Source: RGIG250 sp045616885 (GTDB taxonomy: Bacteria > Bacillota > Negativicutes > Selenomonadales > Selenomonadaceae). Taken from it: 17,426 bases of DNA. Numbering within the stretch: the stretch's first letter is position 1; every line of letters starts with the position of its first letter. Below the pieces are notes generated by a model. The model made no database searches, was not told the origin of the DNA, and saw nothing but the letters and a program-made list of their open reading frames with translations. The translations under genes were made by a program, and so were the position numbers. Below are positions 14,756 to 17,426 of the stretch, piece after piece. The DNA lies in NCBI GenBank assembly GCA_045616885.1, contig JAZLHS010000158.1:1-17426 (forward strand), written 5' to 3'.

Positions 14756-15421
14756 TCAGCTACCTACTACCTCATCCTCAATGTAGAATAATTCCTCATT
14801 CTCATAGACGGGTGCTTCATATTGTTCATCATCATCTTCTTCCTCATCATACTGAGTGCGAACTGTCACATCTTCATAGCCAAACCAGCTTTTCTTTTCA
14901 TCCCAAAAAAGTTTATAACTAGTAGGTGCTCCCTTCCCTCTTCCAAGAAATGATAGTCGCAAGTCGCTGTCACGGTCGACCGTCAAAACCGGGCCTCCAA
15001 CAGGGCTATAGTAATTATTGCTATCTACATATTTATGTAACTTCCCCGCATTTGGATCATATCCATATAGGACAACCCTCGGTGCTGTTTCCATAGCAAT
15101 AAATATTCTATCCGTACTATCGTCCCTGAACACCTTAAAGCTGTAATCATAGCGACTTTTAGGGCTATAGCCATCCAAAATCCTTTTGCCATTCCACCAT
15201 ATTATGAGGTGGTACTTTTTCTTTGAAACAGCCAGTCTGAGATTACGAAACCTTATTTTTATCTTGCCATCCTTTGTTTTATATTCTCTTTCCCATGCCT
15301 GATCCTCACCAAGATGCAATCTCCCTGACGCTGCTATAGGTCTAAATCCACCAGCTAAAGCACTGCCACAAAAGGAAATCATGCATATGACCATAATGAT
15401 AACGCTAAAAACCTTCTTCAT
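14756..15421 (-). CDS. Secreted protein of unknown function, WFG-motif paralogue B with acidic tail
   Basis: This 221-residue protein has a textbook signal peptide (MKKVFSVIIMVICMISFCGSALA, likely cleaved at about 23). The mature domain (about 24-190) is rich in beta-prone and basic segments (IKIRFRNLRL, KKKYHLIIWW). It ends with FWDEKKSWFGYEDV, the same WD-x4-WFGxExV motif as the protein encoded at 13170-13850. Unlike that protein it carries a highly acidic tail of about 25 residues (YDEEEDDDEQYEAP and onward). The tail might bind divalent cations or a basic partner. The ATG at 15421 has AGAGGT seven bases upstream, overlapping the stop of the preceding gene five bases away, so the two are surely cotranscribed. 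It is the last gene of that unit. Function unknown. Confidence 0.8.
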   Translation of the reverse strand: MKKVFSVIIMVICMISFCGSALAGGFRPIAASGRLHLGEDQAWEREYKTKDGKIKIRFRNLRLAVSKKKYHLIIWWNGKRILDGYSPKSRYDYSFKVFRDDSTDRIFIAMETAPRVVLYGYDPNAGKLHKYVDSNNYYSPVGGPVLTVDRDSDLRLSFLGRGKGAPTSYKLFWDEKKSWFGYEDVTVRTQYDEEEDDDEQYEAPVYENEELFYIEDEVVGS

Positions 15422-15426
15422 CAGTT

Positions 15427-16515
15427 TTACCTCTTAACCAACACTCTTCGCGTCCAGTGAATCCCATGCACCATTACTTCAAAATTGTTATATTCTTTTT
15501 CAACCTTCACATTAGGCAATACTATAGTAACCGTATCAGAATACTCACTAGGCGACATTGGCATACTGTGAAAAATCGGATTATTAACACTTACATTTTT
15601 AAGAGTAATAACCTCATCGTCAAAATGTCTTAAATTAACATCTACAAGAATCTCTTTAACGCCTGTTACATTATCCGGAGTCCCATTGTAAAATTTACCT
15701 GTTATACACAAATCACTGACTGATTTAGGATTTTCAACCTTTTCAGCTAAAAAGACAACCTCATTTTTATTTATCAGACTCTTGTTAAAGTCTTGTAACC
15801 GTTTGGCATATTCCGCCATTTTTTTATTGTAATCAACAGCATCCTTTTTACCGTCACCGGTCGATACAGCTTTCGGTGCGACTATAAGTCCGTTACCGGA
15901 TATTGAGACTTGGTTTTCAGAGCCGCTATTATTACCTTTCAAAAGAAAGTATCCCAAGTAGCTTACCCCAATCAAAAGGACAATCGCCACCACTATTCCT
16001 ATATTCTTTTTCCCATTTGACTGGCTCTCAGATGTCAAGGCAGATGCTTTGATATCCCGTTTATTAACACCACACTGAACATCAGGCTTTTGGTTTTTCA
16101 AAGCATTTGCCTCTGGTTTGATATTGATTTCTTCCGATTTGCAATCAGTCTTCATATCATCATCTGTAGCCGTCAGTTCCAGATCTGCAACGACCTCATA
16201 TTCAGCAGTAGATACAGTCTCTTTCATCCCAGGCTCGGTATGTCTCTCTATTACAGTCTCCTGCATTGGCATATTATTTTTTCCAACATCCACATATGTA
16301 GCAGAAGGAACTCCCCCCCTTGATTGCAAGCGATTCGTTTCAGTTTTATACAGCTTCGTTACCTCAGTTATCCTTTTTGTTGCCTGAGTTTGCTCTACCG
16401 GTTTACCGGTCTTTAATATCTCCTGTTGTCTCTTCTTCCACGCCATAAAAGCCGATTTTAATTCTTCGGAAGAGCAGCCCTCATTGATACCCAAGATACT
16501 ATATATATTGTCCAT
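15427..16515 (-). CDS. Membrane protein with degenerate J-like N-terminus and exported C-terminal domain
   Basis: The 362-residue product has three parts. Residues 3-62 (IYSILGINEGCSSEELKSAF and onward) resemble helices I-III of a J domain (YxxLGI, then SSEELKxAF). The HPD tripeptide that DnaJ proteins need to stimulate Hsp70 is absent; LKTGKPVEQ occupies that region. Residues 63-170 are a hydrophilic, probably disordered linker. A single membrane helix spans about 172-192, with KK before it. The exported part has a short helix (about 229-248) and a beta-rich C-terminal domain (about 250-362) containing ITGKFYNGTPDNVTGVKEILVD, reminiscent of Ig-like bacterial domains. Orientation (J-like part inside) follows from the absence of a signal peptide and the positive charge. 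The ATG has AAGGGA eight bases upstream. It lies 30 bases below the preceding membrane-protein gene. Confidence 0.8.
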   Translation of the reverse strand: MDNIYSILGINEGCSSEELKSAFMAWKKRQQEILKTGKPVEQTQATKRITEVTKLYKTETNRLQSRGGVPSATYVDVGKNNMPMQETVIERHTEPGMKETVSTAEYEVVADLELTATDDDMKTDCKSEEINIKPEANALKNQKPDVQCGVNKRDIKASALTSESQSNGKKNIGIVVAIVLLIGVSYLGYFLLKGNNSGSENQVSISGNGLIVAPKAVSTGDGKKDAVDYNKKMAEYAKRLQDFNKSLINKNEVVFLAEKVENPKSVSDLCITGKFYNGTPDNVTGVKEILVDVNLRHFDDEVITLKNVSVNNPIFHSMPMSPSEYSDTVTIVLPNVKVEKEYNNFEVMVHGIHWTRRVLVKR

Positions 16516-16545
16516 AGAATCTATCCCTTCTTATCTTCCGGAATA

Positions 16546-17376
16546 TCATGCCAAGGTTTCTTTCTTACTACGAATAAGGGACTTGGTTGCCATAATTTGA
16601 TTTTCCATCATGTCTGACTCTCCCATCATATTCGCTACGATATCTCGACCAAACGCAACTGCCAAGCGAAGCTTTGTAACAGGAGTACGGATAATACCAC
16701 CATCCTTACCTACAACATGAAGGGTTTCATCACCATAATTAACCGAATCTACATCTCGATAGAAAACCTCTCTTACTGTTTCATCAAGTATTACACCCAA
16801 CGCTATATCATAATCACATGTATAAGAAAGAACTTGCTGCTCTGTAAATAAGACGACAGTAACACTAATCAATGAACCACGAACCACACGGTCTTCACCC
16901 TCAAAAAAAACGGCTCTAGACACATAGTCATCTATTCCTGCCAAGCTGCGTATAAATGCCCTTATGGCTCTCGGAATACTTTTTATAATATCCCCTAACA
17001 TCTGAAACCCGTTCTTCTTCTCCGCTGTTAATGCCGCCCCCATTTTTACTGACTCTTCACTAGCAAAGGTATACGCAACAATTGGATCAATTAAACTATA
17101 CTCTTCCTCTATCAAACCCATTGTGGAAACAGAACGACTCTTTACATAGTCTATATCTTTAACTATTACCTTGTCATACAACATTTCCTCGGTTTTATAA
17201 TTTCTAAATGTAAGATAGATTTTTATGCATAACCAGACAAACAATATTCCAAACCCAATAAGAAATATAGTTGTACACATGCCTACCACAAACAACAATG
17301 TAAGCCACGGATTATCGTCACCATAAAAATATTTTTTAAGTGGCTTTCTTTCCTGCAAATTATCCATATACAACAC
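16546..17376 (-). CDS. Membrane-anchored protein, possible bacterial PH-like domain
   Basis: The start is best placed at a GTG (17376) with GGAGG seven bases upstream, giving 276 residues; the frame stays open for another 15 codons and an ATG lies three codons inside. Residues 24-57 are strongly hydrophobic (WLTLLFVVGMCTTIFLIGFGILFVWLCIKIYL), enough for one long helix or a tight hairpin. The rest is soluble, probably cytoplasmic. Near residues 165-240, SLISVTVVLFTEQQVLSYTCDYD followed by VFYRDVDSVNYGDETLHVV has the strand pattern of bacterial PH-like domains, in which a bent strand precedes a [YF]xDIxxV-like segment. A helical C-terminus (MMENQIMATKSLIRSKKE) follows. The PH-like call is from pattern memory only. 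It leads the visible operon with the J-like membrane protein. Confidence 0.75.
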   Translation of the reverse strand: MLYMDNLQERKPLKKYFYGDDNPWLTLLFVVGMCTTIFLIGFGILFVWLCIKIYLTFRNYKTEEMLYDKVIVKDIDYVKSRSVSTMGLIEEEYSLIDPIVAYTFASEESVKMGAALTAEKKNGFQMLGDIIKSIPRAIRAFIRSLAGIDDYVSRAVFFEGEDRVVRGSLISVTVVLFTEQQVLSYTCDYDIALGVILDETVREVFYRDVDSVNYGDETLHVVGKDGGIIRTPVTKLRLAVAFGRDIVANMMGESDMMENQIMATKSLIRSKKETLA

Positions 17377-17389
17377 GATTATTCCTCCC

Positions 17390-17426
17390 TCACAGATTAC
17401 AATATTCATTACATTCGGCAATATCC
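17390..17426 (-). CDS. Possible C-terminal end of an upstream gene
   Basis: One minus-strand frame is open from the right edge for 11 codons (DIAECNEYCNL) and stops at a TGA (17390-17392). That stop directly abuts the Shine-Dalgarno sequence of the gene starting at 17376. Such packing is typical of an operon junction, but 11 codons prove nothing. Confidence 0.2.
   Translation of the reverse strand, partial: DIAECNEYCNL

Overview
The window looks like a chromosome segment of a Firmicute, probably one of the outer-membrane Negativicutes. Three things point that way: a PyrR-type attenuator in front of the pyrimidine operon, an archaeal-type (split) glutamate synthase, and a run of small secreted proteins of a style I associate with Selenomonas/Megasphaera/Dialister relatives. 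The taxonomic call is inference. Every convincing gene lies on the minus strand, so transcription runs from high to low coordinates.

Left region (1-2772): two overlapping genes for a split glutamate synthase. A class II glutamine amidotransferase subunit (1540-2640) is followed by the FMN/iron-sulfur synthase subunit (1552 down, cut by the window edge). A consensus promoter (TTGACA-16-TATAAT) drives them, and a TTGTATACAA palindrome in the leader is a possible operator.

Spacer (2773-3296): two strong terminator-type hairpins, a dense pair of GC-rich palindromes that looks like a dispersed intergenic repeat, and a possible 47-residue ORF with a second short ORF in the same frame just upstream.

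Central region (3297-11843): a complete de novo pyrimidine operon in the order pyrB-pyrC-carA-carB-pyrK-pyrD, covering carbamoyl phosphate to orotate. pyrE and pyrF are not here. pyrB/pyrC and pyrK/pyrD overlap, and carB follows carA within a few bases. A 126-base gap between pyrC and carA holds a strong hairpin and a possible internal promoter. The operon starts from a good promoter (TTGACT-17-TATAGT) and a leader in which a PyrR-binding hairpin, an antiterminator and an intrinsic terminator can all be drawn. There is no pyrR gene in the operon. Shine-Dalgarno placement argues for TTG starts at pyrB, carA and pyrK.

Right region (11867-17426): a visibly AT-richer accessory stretch of seven small genes with no assigned function. 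The first two encode membrane proteins: one with a possible PH-like cytoplasmic part, and one with a degenerate J-like N-terminus, one membrane helix and an exported beta-rich domain. Then come four proteins with signal peptides, two of which share a C-terminal WD-x4-WFGxExV motif, and one 95-residue soluble protein. This block is the least explained part of the window and the best candidate for an undescribed envelope system.
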